64,000 nucleotides of DNA from Gemmatimonadota bacterium (GTDB taxonomy: Bacteria; Gemmatimonadota; Gemmatimonadetes; Longimicrobiales; Gaopeijiaceae): positions 153,616 to 217,615 of the forward strand of contig VGVR01000001.1 of the NCBI GenBank assembly GCA_016873995.1, in the 5' to 3' direction. How positions within the stretch are numbered: the stretch's first letter is position 1; every line of letters begins with the position of its first letter. The position numbers were made by a program, and so were the translations under genes. Below are positions 29,515-41,411 of the stretch, in pieces. The notes below the pieces were generated by a model. It did no database searches. It had not been told where the DNA came from and was given only the letters and a program-made list of their open reading frames with translations.

Positions 29515-29528
29515 CGGACCCGGGTCCG
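29515..29528 (+). promoter_or_regulatory. 14-bp perfect palindrome upstream of degP
   Basis: cggacccgggtccg is fully self-complementary and lies between the dnaK terminator and the degP start. A TAGATA hexamer (29540-29545), possibly a -10 box, is 12 bp further down, and GGGAGGT precedes the start codon. It could be an operator overlapping the -35 region; there is no direct evidence. Confidence 0.35.
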
Positions 29529-29573
29529 GCCCGCTCGTGTAGATAGGTGGCACTTCAAGGGAGGTAGCGAACG

Positions 29574-31121
29574 ATGTACGATCCGCTGAAGGCGAAAGCC
29601 AAGGTGATCTTCTATAGCGCGCTCGCGTTCGTGTTCGGCGTCGGCCTGGCGAGCGGGCTCGGCTGGACGAGCCCGACCCACGCGATGCCGAGCGTGACGG
29701 AGGCACCTCAGGTTTCCCCCGAGGCCGTGCAGCCGGCGTTGGACCTCAGTGCGGCGTTCACCAATCTCGCGGAAGCCGTCACGCCCGCCGTGGTGCGCAT
29801 CGAGAGCCGCAGGCCCGGGGTCGTGCGGCCGACTGCACAGGTGCCCGAGGCGTTCCGGCGCTTCTTCGACCAGCCTCCCGACGGCGGGGAGCCCGCACCG
29901 CAAATGGCCTCGGGAAGTGGGTTCGTCGTGAGCGACGACGGCTACATCCTCACTAACAACCACGTTGTCGAGGGCGCCACCGAGGTGACGGTCTACTTCC
30001 CCGACCGCCGCTACCTCTCGGCCAAAATCATCGGCGCGGACCCGTTCACGGACGTGGCGGTGATCAAGGTCGACGCGTCGGAGCGCCTGCCACACATGGC
30101 CTTCGGGAACTCGGACGACCTCAAGGTCGGCGAGTGGATCCTGGCCATCGGCAATCCGGGCTTCGGCGGCTCGACGCAGCTCGACTTCACCGTGACCGCG
30201 GGCATCATCAGCGCGCGCGGGCGCGGTCTGGGGCTCCTGCGGGACGACCTGCGGGATGACCAGCGCTTCGTCGAGGGAGCGTCGGGCTACACCATCGAGG
30301 ACTTCATCCAGACCGACGCGGTCATCAATCCGGGTAACTCCGGCGGGCCGATGGTGAACCTCCGCGGCCAGGTGGTCGGCATCAACTCGGCGATCGCTTC
30401 GTCGACGGGCGCCTACCAGGGGTACGGCTTCGCCATCCCGATCAACCTCGCGCGCCGCGTCATGGATGACCTCGTCGAGTTCGGTTACGTCCAACGGCCC
30501 AGGATCGGAGTCACCATCGAGGCAGTCACGGCCGAGGACGCCGAGGTCTATGGACTCCCCTCGGTCTCGGGAGTGCTCGTACAGACCGTACAGGACGACA
30601 CGCCCGCAGCCGGGGTGCTCCGCTCCGAGGACGTGATCGTTGCGATCGATGGTCAACCGGTCGGCTACGTGGCCGAGCTGCAGGCCAAGATCGCGGACCA
30701 CCGCCCCGGTGAGACGGTGACCGTGACCATCTTCAGGGATCGACGCCGGCAGGACGTGCGGGTGCGGCTCGCGGAGGCGCCCATCAACAACCGGCCGGTC
30801 GTCACGGCCGAGCGGGAGGCCCTCGCCGTCGACCGGCTCGGCATCAACGTCGAGGAGCTCGACGCCGAGCTCGCTGAGCAGTTGGGGTATTCGAGGCCCG
30901 GTGGCATGGTGCTGCGGGAGGTCGCTCCCGGCAGCGCCGCGGCGCGCCGCAACGTCGGTGGGTTCGTCGGCAGTCGGATCGTCCGGATCAACGACACGGC
31001 GATCTCCACGCGAGACGACATGGAGAGGGCCCTCGACGCCGTGGCCCCGGGTGAGATCGTTTCCCTGCACTTCCAGGACAACGAAGGCTCCCAGCGGGTG
31101 GTCAACGTGCGGATGCCGTAG
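29574..31121 (+). CDS. degP: HtrA/DegP-family periplasmic serine protease
   Basis: Protein quality-control protease and chaperone of the periplasm, 515 residues. A single N-terminal hydrophobic anchor or signal (about 10-30) is followed by a trypsin-like domain with triad His130 (TNNHVVEG), Asp160 ([10 protein letters not shown]) and Ser256 (NPGNSGGPM). Two PDZ domains follow (about 305-400 and 415-510). An insertion at about 215-240 ([14 protein letters not shown]) enlarges loop LD or L1 compared with E. coli DegP. Its position after dnaK fits a stress-response cluster. A ribosome-binding site GGGAGGT lies 8 nt upstream. Confidence 0.94.
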   Translation: MYDPLKAKAKVIFYSALAFVFGVGLASGLGWTSPTHAMPSVTEAPQVSPEAVQPALDLSAAFTNLAEAVTPAVVRIESRRPGVVRPTAQVPEAFRRFFDQPPDGGEPAPQMASGSGFVVSDDGYILTNNHVVEGATEVTVYFPDRRYLSAKIIGADPFTDVAVIKVDASERLPHMAFGNSDDLKVGEWILAIGNPGFGGSTQLDFTVTAGIISARGRGLGLLRDDLRDDQRFVEGASGYTIEDFIQTDAVINPGNSGGPMVNLRGQVVGINSAIASSTGAYQGYGFAIPINLARRVMDDLVEFGYVQRPRIGVTIEAVTAEDAEVYGLPSVSGVLVQTVQDDTPAAGVLRSEDVIVAIDGQPVGYVAELQAKIADHRPGETVTVTIFRDRRRQDVRVRLAEAPINNRPVVTAEREALAVDRLGINVEELDAELAEQLGYSRPGGMVLREVAPGSAAARRNVGGFVGSRIVRINDTAISTRDDMERALDAVAPGEIVSLHFQDNEGSQRVVNVRMP

Positions 31122-31150
31122 GCGCCAGGAGTCGCTCGGCCGACAGGCCG

Positions 31151-31182
31151 AAGGGCGTGGGGGCCAAGGCCCTCACGCCCTT
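31151..31182 (+). terminator. Rho-independent terminator after degP
   Basis: A 14-bp stem (aagggcgtggggg paired with cctcacgccctt, one G-T pair) with a 4-nt loop, ending in cccTTTgcTTTgc. It begins 30 bp after the degP stop and lies upstream of the tRNA promoter. Confidence 0.85.
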
Positions 31183-31205
31183 TGCTTTGCAGAGTCAGTC
31201 CAAGA

Positions 31206-31233
31206 TTGAACGGTTCTCCGGGACTTGTTTATC
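31206..31233 (+). promoter_or_regulatory. Candidate promoter of tRNA-Leu
   Basis: TTGAAC at 31206-31211 and TTTATC at 31228-31233 are spaced 16 bp apart, in a locally AT-richer stretch, with a TG just before the second hexamer. Transcription would begin near 31240, about 8 nt before the tRNA. The same transcript could run on into tig. Confidence 0.4.
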
Positions 31234-31247
31234 TTCCGGGCAGGCGC

Positions 31248-31330
31248 GCGAGAGTGGCGGAATTGGTAGACGCGCGGGACTTAGGATCCCGTGGCCATGC
31301 GCCGTGGGGGTTCGAGTCCCCCCTTTCGCA
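31248..31330 (+). tRNA. tRNA-Leu (anticodon UAG)
   Basis: An 83-nt tRNA that folds fully. The acceptor stem is gcgagag/ctttcgc with discriminator A at 31330. The D arm is at aattggtag, and the anticodon stem cggga/tcccg closes the loop cttagga, with anticodon TAG at 31282-31284. A long variable arm typical of Leu tRNAs and a T arm with ggttcgagtcc complete it. CCA is not encoded. It lies 34 bp before the tig start. Confidence 0.97.
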
Positions 31331-31364
31331 TACCGAGTTCCCTGTACCGCCGGTCGCGCGACAC

Positions 31365-32630
31365 ATGACAATAGACGCAACACGCTTGCAGGTCTCCGTC
31401 CAAGAGCAGGAACGCTGGCGCCGCAGGATGAGCGTCACGATTCCCGCCGCGGTCGTTCGCGAGGAGGAGCAGCGAACGGCCAAGCACTTCGCCTCCCAAG
31501 CCCGTCTGAAGGGCTTCCGCAAGGGCCGCGTCCCGACCCGCGTCATCGAGTCCCGCTTCGGCGGCGCCCTGCGCAAAGAGGCGCTCGACAAGCTCATCCA
31601 GGAAGCGTACCGGCAAGCCATCGCCAGCGAGCGCCTCCAGCCGATCAGCGAAGGTCAGATCGAGGACGTGCACTACGAGCCCGAGCAGGACCTGAAGTTC
31701 GAGGTCGCGTTCGACGTGCAGCCCGTGATCGAGCTGGCCCGGCTCGGCGGCTTCTCTGTGAAGCGCCCCCCTGCCGAAGTGAACGAGGAGCACGTCACGC
31801 AGGTGCTCGAGCGCATTCGCGAGCAGAACGGCGCGTGGCGACTCGCCGATGCAGGCAAGCCTGTCGACGGCGACTACGTCTCGGTGAAGATCCTACGGTT
31901 GGACGGCAAGGGCGCCGAGCCCCGCGACTACGACTTCGTGCTCGGCAAGGGCGACGCGATTCCGGACATCGAGGCTGCGATCAAAACGCTCGAGGTCGGC
32001 GGCGGCGGTCCCGCCGAAGCCGAATTCGACGTCTGCTTCCCCGAGGACCTCCCGGACGAGTCGCGCCGCGGCACGAGCGAGCGGATACGCCTCACGCTGG
32101 TCAGCCGCCGCACGCTCGACCTGCCTCCGATGGACGACAGCCTCGCTCGTCAGGTGGGCGAGTTCGAGACGCTCGCCGAGCTCACCGCGAAGGTCCGCGA
32201 AGACCTCGAGAAAGAAGCGGGGCACCGTGCGGACTCCGTCGTGCGCACGCAGCTGCTCGAGTTCGTCGTCGAGGCCAACCCGTTCGAGGTACCAGCGTCG
32301 ATGGTGGATCGCTACCTCGACACCATCTTGGGGGAGCCCAAGGACGTGCCGGCGGACAAGCTCGCGGAGGCACGCGGCCAGATCCGTCCGGAAGCCGAAC
32401 GCGCCGTGAAGCGCATCCTCGCGCTCGACCGGATCGCGGACGCCAGGGGCCTGGCAGCCACCGAGGACGAGATCGACAAGCGCGTCGAGGAGATCGCCAC
32501 GGCGAACTCCACCACGCCGGCCAAGGTCTACGCCAGCCTGCAGAAGGCGGGGCGCATCGACACGATCGAGCGCGAGCTCACCGAGAAGAAGGTGTTCGAC
32601 TTCCTCAAGGCGCAGTCGGAGATCACATGA
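31365..32630 (+). CDS. tig: Trigger factor (ribosome-bound chaperone / prolyl isomerase)
   Basis: A 421-residue chaperone that greets nascent chains at the ribosome exit. The N-terminal ribosome-binding domain holds the docking loop GFRKGRVP. A middle FKBP-like domain is recognisable but short, with DGDYVSVKI and [15 protein letters not shown] helical C-terminal arm domain ends [13 protein letters not shown]. The ATG at 31365 is used because upstream sequence belongs to the tRNA. It overlaps clpP by 4 bp (ATGA), giving the common tig-clpP-clpX order. Confidence 0.95.
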   Translation: MTIDATRLQVSVQEQERWRRRMSVTIPAAVVREEEQRTAKHFASQARLKGFRKGRVPTRVIESRFGGALRKEALDKLIQEAYRQAIASERLQPISEGQIEDVHYEPEQDLKFEVAFDVQPVIELARLGGFSVKRPPAEVNEEHVTQVLERIREQNGAWRLADAGKPVDGDYVSVKILRLDGKGAEPRDYDFVLGKGDAIPDIEAAIKTLEVGGGGPAEAEFDVCFPEDLPDESRRGTSERIRLTLVSRRTLDLPPMDDSLARQVGEFETLAELTAKVREDLEKEAGHRADSVVRTQLLEFVVEANPFEVPASMVDRYLDTILGEPKDVPADKLAEARGQIRPEAERAVKRILALDRIADARGLAATEDEIDKRVEEIATANSTTPAKVYASLQKAGRIDTIERELTEKKVFDFLKAQSEIT

Positions 32631-33265
32631 CGCTGTACCCACCGTACGTCATCGAGCGGACGAGCCGGGGCGAACGCAGCTACGACATCTTCAGTCGGCT
32701 GCTGATGGACCGGATCATCTTCCTGGGGAGCGGCATCGACGACAACGTCGCCAACATCGTGGTCGCTCAGCTGCTCTTCCTCGACGCCGAGGATCCCGAG
32801 CGCGACATCTTCATGTACATCAACTCGCCGGGCGGGAGCGTCTACGCCGGCCTGGCGATCTACGACACCATGCAGCACCTGCGCGCGCCGGTGGCCACGT
32901 TCTGCGTGGGCATGGCGCTGTCGATGGGCGCGGTGCTCCTCACCGCGGGCGCGAAGGGCAAGCGCAACTCGCTGCCCAACTCGCGCATCATGCTGCACCA
33001 GCCGTCGGGTGGATCACAGGGGACCGCGGCCGACATCGAGATCGCGGCCAAAGAGATCCTGCACATCCGCGAGCGGCTGAACGGAATCATCGCCAAGCAC
33101 ACCGGCCAGAGCGTCGAGCGCATCGCGGACGACGTCGACCGCGACCGCTTCATGAGCCCGGCGGAAGCCGTGGAGTACGGGCTCATCGACCGCGTGCTCG
33201 AGGGACCGGTACAGACGGGGAGCGCCAGGCCGGCCGACAGCGACATCCGGGAGAAGAGGTCATGA
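32627..33265 (+). CDS. clpP: ATP-dependent Clp protease proteolytic subunit
   Basis: Serine protease that forms the tetradecameric Clp chamber, 212 residues. The catalytic triad is Ser99 ([11 protein letters not shown]), His124 (MLHQPSGG) and Asp173 ([10 protein letters not shown]). The motif around Ser has Leu where many ClpPs have Ala-Ala-Ser, a mild variation. It overlaps tig and clpX by 4 bp each. Confidence 0.97.
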   Translation: MTLYPPYVIERTSRGERSYDIFSRLLMDRIIFLGSGIDDNVANIVVAQLLFLDAEDPERDIFMYINSPGGSVYAGLAIYDTMQHLRAPVATFCVGMALSMGAVLLTAGAKGKRNSLPNSRIMLHQPSGGSQGTAADIEIAAKEILHIRERLNGIIAKHTGQSVERIADDVDRDRFMSPAEAVEYGLIDRVLEGPVQTGSARPADSDIREKRS

Positions 33266-34497
33266 CGAGTGACAAGCACCTCCGGTGCAGCTTCTGCGGG
33301 AAGTCCAAAGAGAGCGTCAAGAAGTTCATCTCGGGACCGAACGTCTACATCTGCAACGAGTGCATCTCACTCTGTAACGAGATCCTGGCGGAAGAAGAAG
33401 AAGAGAGGGAAGCCCAAGAACAGACCTCACCCAGCCCCACTCCCGAGGAGATCAAGGCGGTCCTCGACCAGTACGTGATCGGCCAGGAGCTGGCGAAGAA
33501 GGCGCTCTCGGTGGCGGTCTACAACCACTACAAGCGCATCGGCCACCAGGGCGTGCTCGACGAAGTCGAGATCGACAAGGCCAACATCCTGCTGATCGGG
33601 CCGACCGGGGTCGGCAAGACGCTGTTGGCCCAGACGCTCGCCCGCACGCTCAACGTCCCCTTCACCATCGCGGACGCGACCACGCTCACCGAAGCTGGGT
33701 ACGTGGGCGAGGACGTCGAGAACATCCTGGTGCGCCTGCTCCAGGCCGCCGACTTCAACGTCGGTGAGTGCGAGCGCGGCATCGTCTATATCGACGAGAT
33801 CGACAAGATCGCGCGCAAGTCCGAGAACCCTTCCATCACCAGAGACGTCTCGGGCGAAGGCGTGCAGCAGGCGCTCCTCAAGATCCTCGAGGGGACCATT
33901 GCAAGCGTACCTCCTCAAGGGGGCCGGAAGCACCCGCAGCAAGAGTACATCCAGATCAACACCCGCAACATCCTCTTCATCTGCGGGGGCGCGTTCGACG
34001 GACTCGAGCAGATCGTGGAGGGGCGGATCGGCAAACGGCGCATCGGCTTCGCCGGAGCCGACGTCCCGGCGACGGACGGCGACGTGCTTCGGTTCGTGCA
34101 GCCCGAGGACCTACAGCGCTACGGCATGATTCCGGAGATCGTGGGACGGCTCCCCGTGAGCGTGTCGCTCGAGAGCCTGGACGAGGACGCGCTCGTGCGC
34201 ATCCTGCAGGAGCCCAAGAACGCGTTGGTGAAGCAGTACGACAAAATGTTCGAGCTGGAGGGCATCGGGCTCACGTTCGAGCCAGCAGCCATCCGCGCCA
34301 TCGCCAAGGGCGCGCTCGACCGCGGCACGGGCGCGCGGGGCCTGCGGGCGATCATCGAGACGGTGATGCGCGACGTCATGTTCGAGATCCCGTCGCGCCG
34401 GGACGTCCGCGAGGTCGTAGTCACGGAGGAGTCGATCGCGCACGGCGTGCCGCCGCTGCTGGTCCTCAACCCGACGGAGCGGAAGCGGGAGGCGTAG
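33262..34497 (+). CDS. clpX: ATP-dependent Clp protease ATP-binding subunit ClpX
   Basis: Unfoldase that feeds tagged proteins to ClpP, 411 residues. The N-terminal zinc-binding domain has four cysteines (CSFCGK at 9-12, CNEC at 31-34). The AAA+ module has Walker A GPTGVGKT (113-120) and Walker [12 protein letters not shown], and the ClpX-specific segment [18 protein letters not shown] follows. The pore loop GYVGEDVE and a ClpP-binding IGF-like loop (RRIGFAG) are present. The acidic stretch EEEEERE after the zinc domain is longer than usual. Confidence 0.98.
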   Translation: MTSDKHLRCSFCGKSKESVKKFISGPNVYICNECISLCNEILAEEEEEREAQEQTSPSPTPEEIKAVLDQYVIGQELAKKALSVAVYNHYKRIGHQGVLDEVEIDKANILLIGPTGVGKTLLAQTLARTLNVPFTIADATTLTEAGYVGEDVENILVRLLQAADFNVGECERGIVYIDEIDKIARKSENPSITRDVSGEGVQQALLKILEGTIASVPPQGGRKHPQQEYIQINTRNILFICGGAFDGLEQIVEGRIGKRRIGFAGADVPATDGDVLRFVQPEDLQRYGMIPEIVGRLPVSVSLESLDEDALVRILQEPKNALVKQYDKMFELEGIGLTFEPAAIRAIAKGALDRGTGARGLRAIIETVMRDVMFEIPSRRDVREVVVTEESIAHGVPPLLVLNPTERKREA

Positions 34498-34503
34498 CAC
34501 GCT

Positions 34504-34521
34504 CTGTCGCTCAGGCGACAG
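34504..34521 (+). terminator. Hairpin terminator after clpX
   Basis: A 7-bp stem (ctgtcgc / gcgacag) with a 4-nt loop, followed by TTCTATG, 7 bp after the clpX stop. It would separate tig-clpP-clpX from lon. Confidence 0.55.
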
Positions 34522-34540
34522 TTCTATGTCGAAACGTCGG

Positions 34541-34553
34541 CCTAGGGCCTAGG
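34541..34553 (+). promoter_or_regulatory. Double CCTAGG motif in the lon leader
   Basis: Two copies of the palindromic hexamer CCTAGG separated by 1 bp (34541-34546 and 34548-34553), about 40 bp before the lon ATG. CTAG is generally under-represented in bacterial DNA, so two copies within 13 bp is noteworthy. A regulatory role is only a guess. Confidence 0.25.
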
Positions 34554-34591
34554 TCCCTGTCCTCCAAGTCGTTTGCGGCGTACGATTCTTC

Positions 34592-36996
<2,405 letters not shown>

Positions 36997-37000
<4 letters not shown>

Positions 37001-37602
37001 AGATCGGCAAGGTGGAGTATGCGGGTACCGTCGCGACGCCGGGCGGTACTCCGCCGGGGCGCTTGCCCCAGATCGCGTTCTCCGGCCGCTCCAACGTTGG
37101 CAAGTCGTCGCTGATCAACGCGCTCCTGCAGCGCACCCGCAGCAAGATCGCGCGCGTGTCGAGCACGCCCGGGAAGACGCAGGCGCTCAACTTCTACAGC
37201 GTCAACGACGAGTTCTTCCTGGTCGACCTCCCCGGCTACGGCTATGCGCGCGTGCCGGAGGCGAATCGACAGGCATGGGCCGAGATGATCGAGTGGTACC
37301 TCGGGCCCTCCGGTCTGGTGAGCGGCGTGGTCCACCTCGTCGACTCCCGGCACGCGCCGACCAAGCACGACCTCTGGATGGTCTCGTATCTCGCCGAGCT
37401 CGGCGTACCGACCGTGGTGGTGCTCACCAAGGTCGACAAGCTCAAGAAGCTGGAGCGCGAGCAGTCGTGGTCGAGAGCCCTCGCGGCATTGCACGTCGAC
37501 GAGTCGCAGCTGATCCCCTTCTCCGCCAAGACGGGCGAGGGGCGCGAGGCGCTCCTGGACGCACTCTCGGACCTCCTGCGCGCCAGGGCCGACGCGGCGT
37601 GA
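36997..37602 (+). CDS. engB: Ribosome biogenesis GTP-binding protein (EngB/YihA/YsxC)
   Basis: Essential-type GTPase for 50S subunit assembly, 201 residues. G1 is GRSNVGKSS, G2 and G3 regions are SSTPGKTQALNFY and DLPGYGYARVP, G4 is LTKVDK, and G5 is FSAKTGEG. The start overlaps lon by 4 bp (ATGA). The lon-engB order is seen in many bacteria. Confidence 0.96.
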
Positions 37603-38231
37603 CCCGGCGGCTCGTCGGCCTCGCCACAGCGGCGGCGACGTCGCTCGCCGTCGGCGGCGGCGCGACGGCGTGCACGATCGCCCCCGGGCCCGAAGGAGCC
37701 GCGCCGGTCGGGATGGGCGCCGCGCCGTCGGGGTTCGGGACGCTCCGCCAGGAGGACGTCTCGATCGGCCTCACCAGCGGCGACCTACGCGTGCTCGTCA
37801 CGCCTCTGCAGCGCTCCATCACCCACGTGACGGCGCCCGACACGGAGCGCAGGCTGAACGCGCTGGTGGAGGCGCACGCGGCCCCCGGGCGCGGGGACGG
37901 GTCGGGGCTCTTCCTCGTCACGCTCTACTCGGATCGCCCGGACGTGGCGTTCGTCCCCGAGGACGTGCAGCTCATCTCCCAGGGCTTCCGGCTGCGCGCG
38001 TCCGCCATCGCCCCGCTCACGCCGACGTGGGGCGGGCGCCGGGTCGCGCAGCGGGAGCAGGAGATGGCCGTGTACGACTTCGGAAGCGGGGTCGACCTGG
38101 AGCGCGGCGAGTTGGTGTTGGTCTACGGGCTCGTGCAGGCCGCACAGTGGACCACGATCCTGCCGCGCATCCAAGCGGAGCGCGCTCGTGTGCGGACGCG
38201 GGCCGGACTCGGTCAGGCCTCCAGCCCGTAA
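37599..38231 (+). CDS. Predicted lipoprotein of unknown function
   Basis: A 210-residue protein starting at a GTG in a GTGA overlap with engB. The N-terminus (TRRLVGLATAAATSLAVGGG) and Cys25 in GATAC suggest a signal peptidase II lipoprotein, although the lipobox is not ideal. The mature part is rich in beta strands, with a conserved-looking segment VTLYSDRPDVAFVPEDVQL. No known domain was recognised. Its 3' end overlaps the convergent regulator gene by 19 bp. Confidence 0.75.
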   Translation: MTRRLVGLATAAATSLAVGGGATACTIAPGPEGAAPVGMGAAPSGFGTLRQEDVSIGLTSGDLRVLVTPLQRSITHVTAPDTERRLNALVEAHAAPGRGDGSGLFLVTLYSDRPDVAFVPEDVQLISQGFRLRASAIAPLTPTWGGRRVAQREQEMAVYDFGSGVDLERGELVLVYGLVQAAQWTTILPRIQAERARVRTRAGLGQASSP

Positions 38232-39799
38232 CGAGCGATCTTGCGGTAGAGCGTTCGCTCGCCGATGCCGAGCAGCTCGGCTGCCCTGCGCCGGTTTCCC
38301 CGCACCTCGGAGAGCGCCGCCTGGATCGCCTGACGCTCCATGTCCTCGATGGTCATGCCGGGACGGAAGACGACGACGCCCGCGAGCTCGCGCGGCCCCG
38401 CGGAGAGAGACGTGGAGGGCTCCACCGCCACCTCACGCGAGAAGGCCGGCACCTCGATCGCCCCGTCCGGGAGCCCCTCATTGGTGACGCGACCAACCAC
38501 CGCCCCTGACGCAAGCTGCACGGGAGTACCCCGGCGGTACGCCTCGAACTCGCGGCGCAGGTCGTCCATGTCGACGCGTAGCTCGACCAGCGTGCGGAAT
38601 ACGAACTCGAGCTCCGGGCGGAGCGCAGGAGACTTGCCGTCGGTTGCGCCGCGCAGAATGGGTACGGGGAGCAGCGACGAACCACGCCCACGCCGCACGT
38701 CGTCCGGGATGTCCTCGGGGCGGATGACCCGCCCCGGAGCCAGCACGACCATGGACTCGACGAGGTTGCGCAGCTCGCGGATGTTGCCAGGCCAGTCGTA
38801 GGCGACCAAGCTCTGCATCGCTTCGGGCGAGATCCCCGGGAAGACGCGGTCGTGCCGCTGGGACACGTCGCGCACGAAAGCGTCGACCAAGAGCGGGATG
38901 TCTTCCCGGCGCTCGCGCAGCGGCGGCAGCTCGATGGAGAGGACGTTGAGCCGGAAGTAGAGGTCGCGGCGGAACTCCCCGATCGCGACCAGCTGGCGAA
39001 GGTCCTGGTTGGTCGCCGCGATGATGCGCACGTTCACCTTGATCGCGCGCTCGCCGCCCACCCGGTGGAACTCGCGCTGCTCGAGCACGCGCAGGAGCTT
39101 GGTTTGCGTGGCGAGCGGCATCTCGCCGATCTCGTCCAGGAAGATCGTGCCGCCATCGGCGAGCTCGAACAGGCCGCGCCGCGAATCGATCGCCCCCGTG
39201 AAGGCGCCTTTCTCGTGCCCGAAGAGCTCGGATTCGAGCAGCGTCTCGGAGAGCGCGGCCACGTTCACGGCGATGAAGGGCTCGTGCCGGCGCGGGGAGA
39301 GCGCGTGGATGCCCCGCGCGACCAGCTCTTTGCCAGTGCCCGATTCGCCGGTGACGAGCACTGTCGATACGACCGGAGCGATCTGCACGACGCGCTCGAG
39401 GACCTGCTGAATCGCGTCAGTCTCGCCGATGATCCCGGTGAACTCGCGCAGCTTCCGTCGCTCGACGATGCGCCTTCCCACGAGCACGATGTCGGCGACC
39501 GCCGCCGAGCTGCCGAACACTTCGTCGAACCCGGGCCGCAAGGCAGGCGGCAGCTCTCCACCCCCCGTGATCGCGATCACGGGAATGTGGAGGACTTCGC
39601 GTGCCTGCCGCGCGAGCTCGTTCTCGCTTCCCCGCCCCACGCCCGTGAGCACGAGGAGCGCGGCGCGGCCCGCCGCGGTGAGCCGCTCCTCGGGAGTGAC
39701 CAGGTCGGTGTCGTAGCCGGCCTGCTCGAACGCCGCGCGAATGGCGCCGGCCTTGGGCAGGTCGTGCGTCGAGATGAGCACCCGCTCGGAGGTCTTCAC
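38213..39799 (-). CDS. Sigma-54-dependent activator with degenerate receiver domain
   Basis: A 528-residue enhancer-binding protein from a GTG at 39799, preceded by GGGAGG and overlapping moaB (GTGA). Residues 1-120 have a receiver-like fold but lack the phospho-acceptor Asp: the strand-3 end reads LLVLTGVG. The AAA+ domain (about 145-385) has Walker A GESGTGKE, the GAFTGA sigma-54 contact loop (HEKGAFTGAID) and Walker [14 protein letters not shown] spacer precedes a Fis-type helix-turn-helix (EVRGNRRRAAELLGIGERTL). Activity is probably controlled by something other than phosphorylation. Its targets are unknown. Confidence 0.92.
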   Translation of the reverse strand: MKTSERVLISTHDLPKAGAIRAAFEQAGYDTDLVTPEERLTAAGRAALLVLTGVGRGSENELARQAREVLHIPVIAITGGGELPPALRPGFDEVFGSSAAVADIVLVGRRIVERRKLREFTGIIGETDAIQQVLERVVQIAPVVSTVLVTGESGTGKELVARGIHALSPRRHEPFIAVNVAALSETLLESELFGHEKGAFTGAIDSRRGLFELADGGTIFLDEIGEMPLATQTKLLRVLEQREFHRVGGERAIKVNVRIIAATNQDLRQLVAIGEFRRDLYFRLNVLSIELPPLRERREDIPLLVDAFVRDVSQRHDRVFPGISPEAMQSLVAYDWPGNIRELRNLVESMVVLAPGRVIRPEDIPDDVRRGRGSSLLPVPILRGATDGKSPALRPELEFVFRTLVELRVDMDDLRREFEAYRRGTPVQLASGAVVGRVTNEGLPDGAIEVPAFSREVAVEPSTSLSAGPRELAGVVVFRPGMTIEDMERQAIQAALSEVRGNRRRAAELLGIGERTLYRKIARYGLEA

Positions 39800-40296
39800 G
39801 TCGTCCCTCCCGGCGGCGTGTGCGGCGCCGCGCCCCCGCCGAGGAGCGCCACCGCGTGCACGACCAAGGGCTCGAGGACCGTGAGACCGTCCTGCACGCC
39901 GTCGGGGCTTCCAGGCAGGTTGACGATCAGCGTGCGGCCACGCGACCCGGCGAGCCCGCGTGACAGCACCGAGTACGGGGTCGCGGCCAGGCCCCTCCGG
40001 CGTATCTCCTCCGCCAAACCGGGTGCCTCGCGCTCGAGTACCGCACGCGTGGCTTCGGGCGTGACGTCGCGCGGGGTGAGCCCGGTGCCACCCGTCGTGA
40101 GGATGAGGTCGACCTCCAGCTGGTCGGACCATTCGAGGAGGAGCGGCACCACGCTGGCGGTCTCGTCGGGCACGATCGCCTGCGCAGCCACCTCATGGCC
40201 GCGCGCGGTGCACCAAGCGCCGATGCGCGCGCCGCTCTCGTCTCGGCGCTCGCCGCGCGCGCAGCCGTCGCTCACGGTGAGAATCGCGACCCGCAT
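39796..40296 (-). CDS. MogA/MoaB-family molybdopterin biosynthesis protein
   Basis: A 166-residue molybdenum-cofactor protein (molybdopterin adenylyltransferase fold). The motif TTGGTGLTPRDVTPEATRAV is the family signature and GAWCTARGHEVA the preceding conserved turn; the C-terminal half has LIVNLPGSPDGVQD. No other Moco gene is nearby. The gene lies 2 bp after gcvT and overlaps the downstream sigma-54 regulator gene by 4 bp, so it belongs to the hslV-hslU-argF-gcvT run. Confidence 0.9.
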   Translation of the reverse strand: MRVAILTVSDGCARGERRDESGARIGAWCTARGHEVAAQAIVPDETASVVPLLLEWSDQLEVDLILTTGGTGLTPRDVTPEATRAVLEREAPGLAEEIRRRGLAATPYSVLSRGLAGSRGRTLIVNLPGSPDGVQDGLTVLEPLVVHAVALLGGGAAPHTPPGGTT

Positions 40297-40298
40297 GG

Positions 40299-41411
40299 CT
40301 AGCGCCTGATCGAGCCTTCGGTGTAGAAAGGCGGGCGCGTCACCACCGCGTCGAGGGCACGGCCGCGAGCGTCCACCTGCAGCTGGGTGCCGGGGGCGCC
40401 CAGCTTCGTGGGGACGTACCCCATCGCGATGCCGATTCCGAGCGAGGGGCTGAGCGTGCCGCTGGTCACGACGCCGACGCTATCTCCCGCCGAGAGGATC
40501 GGATAGCCGTGCCGGGGAAACCCCCGTTCGCCCAGAGTGAGTCCCACCAGCCGGCGCCGCATGCCCTGCTTCTTCTGCGCCACCAGCGCGTCCCGGCCCA
40601 CGAAGTCACCCTTGTCGAGCTTGGTGATCCAGGCCAGGCCGGCCTCGAGGGGCGTGTGGTCCGCGTCCAGCTCGTTGCCGTAGAGCGCGTATCCCATCTC
40701 CAAGCGGAGCGAGTCGCGCGCGCCGAGTCCGGTGGGGATCAGGCCTGCACCCTGCCCCGCCTCGAGCAGCGCACGCCACACCTTCACGGCGGCGTCAGCG
40801 TTCAGGTAGATCTCAAATCCGTCTTCGCCCGTGTACCCCGTCCCGGAGATCGTAGCTGGCACGCCCGCGACGGTTCCCACCGTGAAGCGGTAGTAGGTGA
40901 CGTCGTCGAGCGCGATGTCGACGAGGGGGCGCAGAATCTCACGCGCGGCGGGTCCTTGGAGCGCCAGCAGCGCGGTGGCGTCCGACACGTCCTCGATGTC
41001 GACGTCCAAGCTGCCGACGTGCGAGCTCACCCAACTCCAGTCCTTCTCCAGGTTGGAGGCGTTGACCACCAGCATGTAGTGGTCGGCGTAGCGATAGACG
41101 AGCAGGTCGTCCACGATCCCGCCCGTGTCGAGGCACATGGCCGAGTACTGCGCCTGCCCGACCGCGATCGTCGAGGCGTCGTTGATCGTGACGCGCTGCA
41201 CCAGGTCGAGCGCGTGCGGGCCTCGCACGACGAACTCGCCCATGTGCGACACGTCGAAGAGGCCCGCCGTCTCGCGCACGGCGCGGTGCTCCGCCGTGAT
41301 GCCGGAGGGATATTGCACCGGCATCTCGAAGCCCGCGAAGGGGACGATCTTGCCGCTCAAGCGCTCGTGCTCTGCGTACAGCGGCGTGCGCTTCAATGGG
41401 GCGCCGCTCAT
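40299..41411 (-). CDS. gcvT: Glycine cleavage system T protein (aminomethyltransferase)
   Basis: Transfers the aminomethyl carbon of glycine to tetrahydrofolate, 370 residues. Motifs include the N-terminal SHMGEF (DVSHMGEFVVRGP), the folate-binding stretch ISGTGYTGEDGFEIY, GARDSLRLEMGYALYG, and the C-terminal GTLSPSLGIGIAMGYV. The start ATG overlaps argF by 4 bp (ATGA). The partners gcvH and gcvP are not in the window. Confidence 0.95.
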   Translation of the reverse strand: MSGAPLKRTPLYAEHERLSGKIVPFAGFEMPVQYPSGITAEHRAVRETAGLFDVSHMGEFVVRGPHALDLVQRVTINDASTIAVGQAQYSAMCLDTGGIVDDLLVYRYADHYMLVVNASNLEKDWSWVSSHVGSLDVDIEDVSDATALLALQGPAAREILRPLVDIALDDVTYYRFTVGTVAGVPATISGTGYTGEDGFEIYLNADAAVKVWRALLEAGQGAGLIPTGLGARDSLRLEMGYALYGNELDADHTPLEAGLAWITKLDKGDFVGRDALVAQKKQGMRRRLVGLTLGERGFPRHGYPILSAGDSVGVVTSGTLSPSLGIGIAMGYVPTKLGAPGTQLQVDARGRALDAVVTRPPFYTEGSIRR

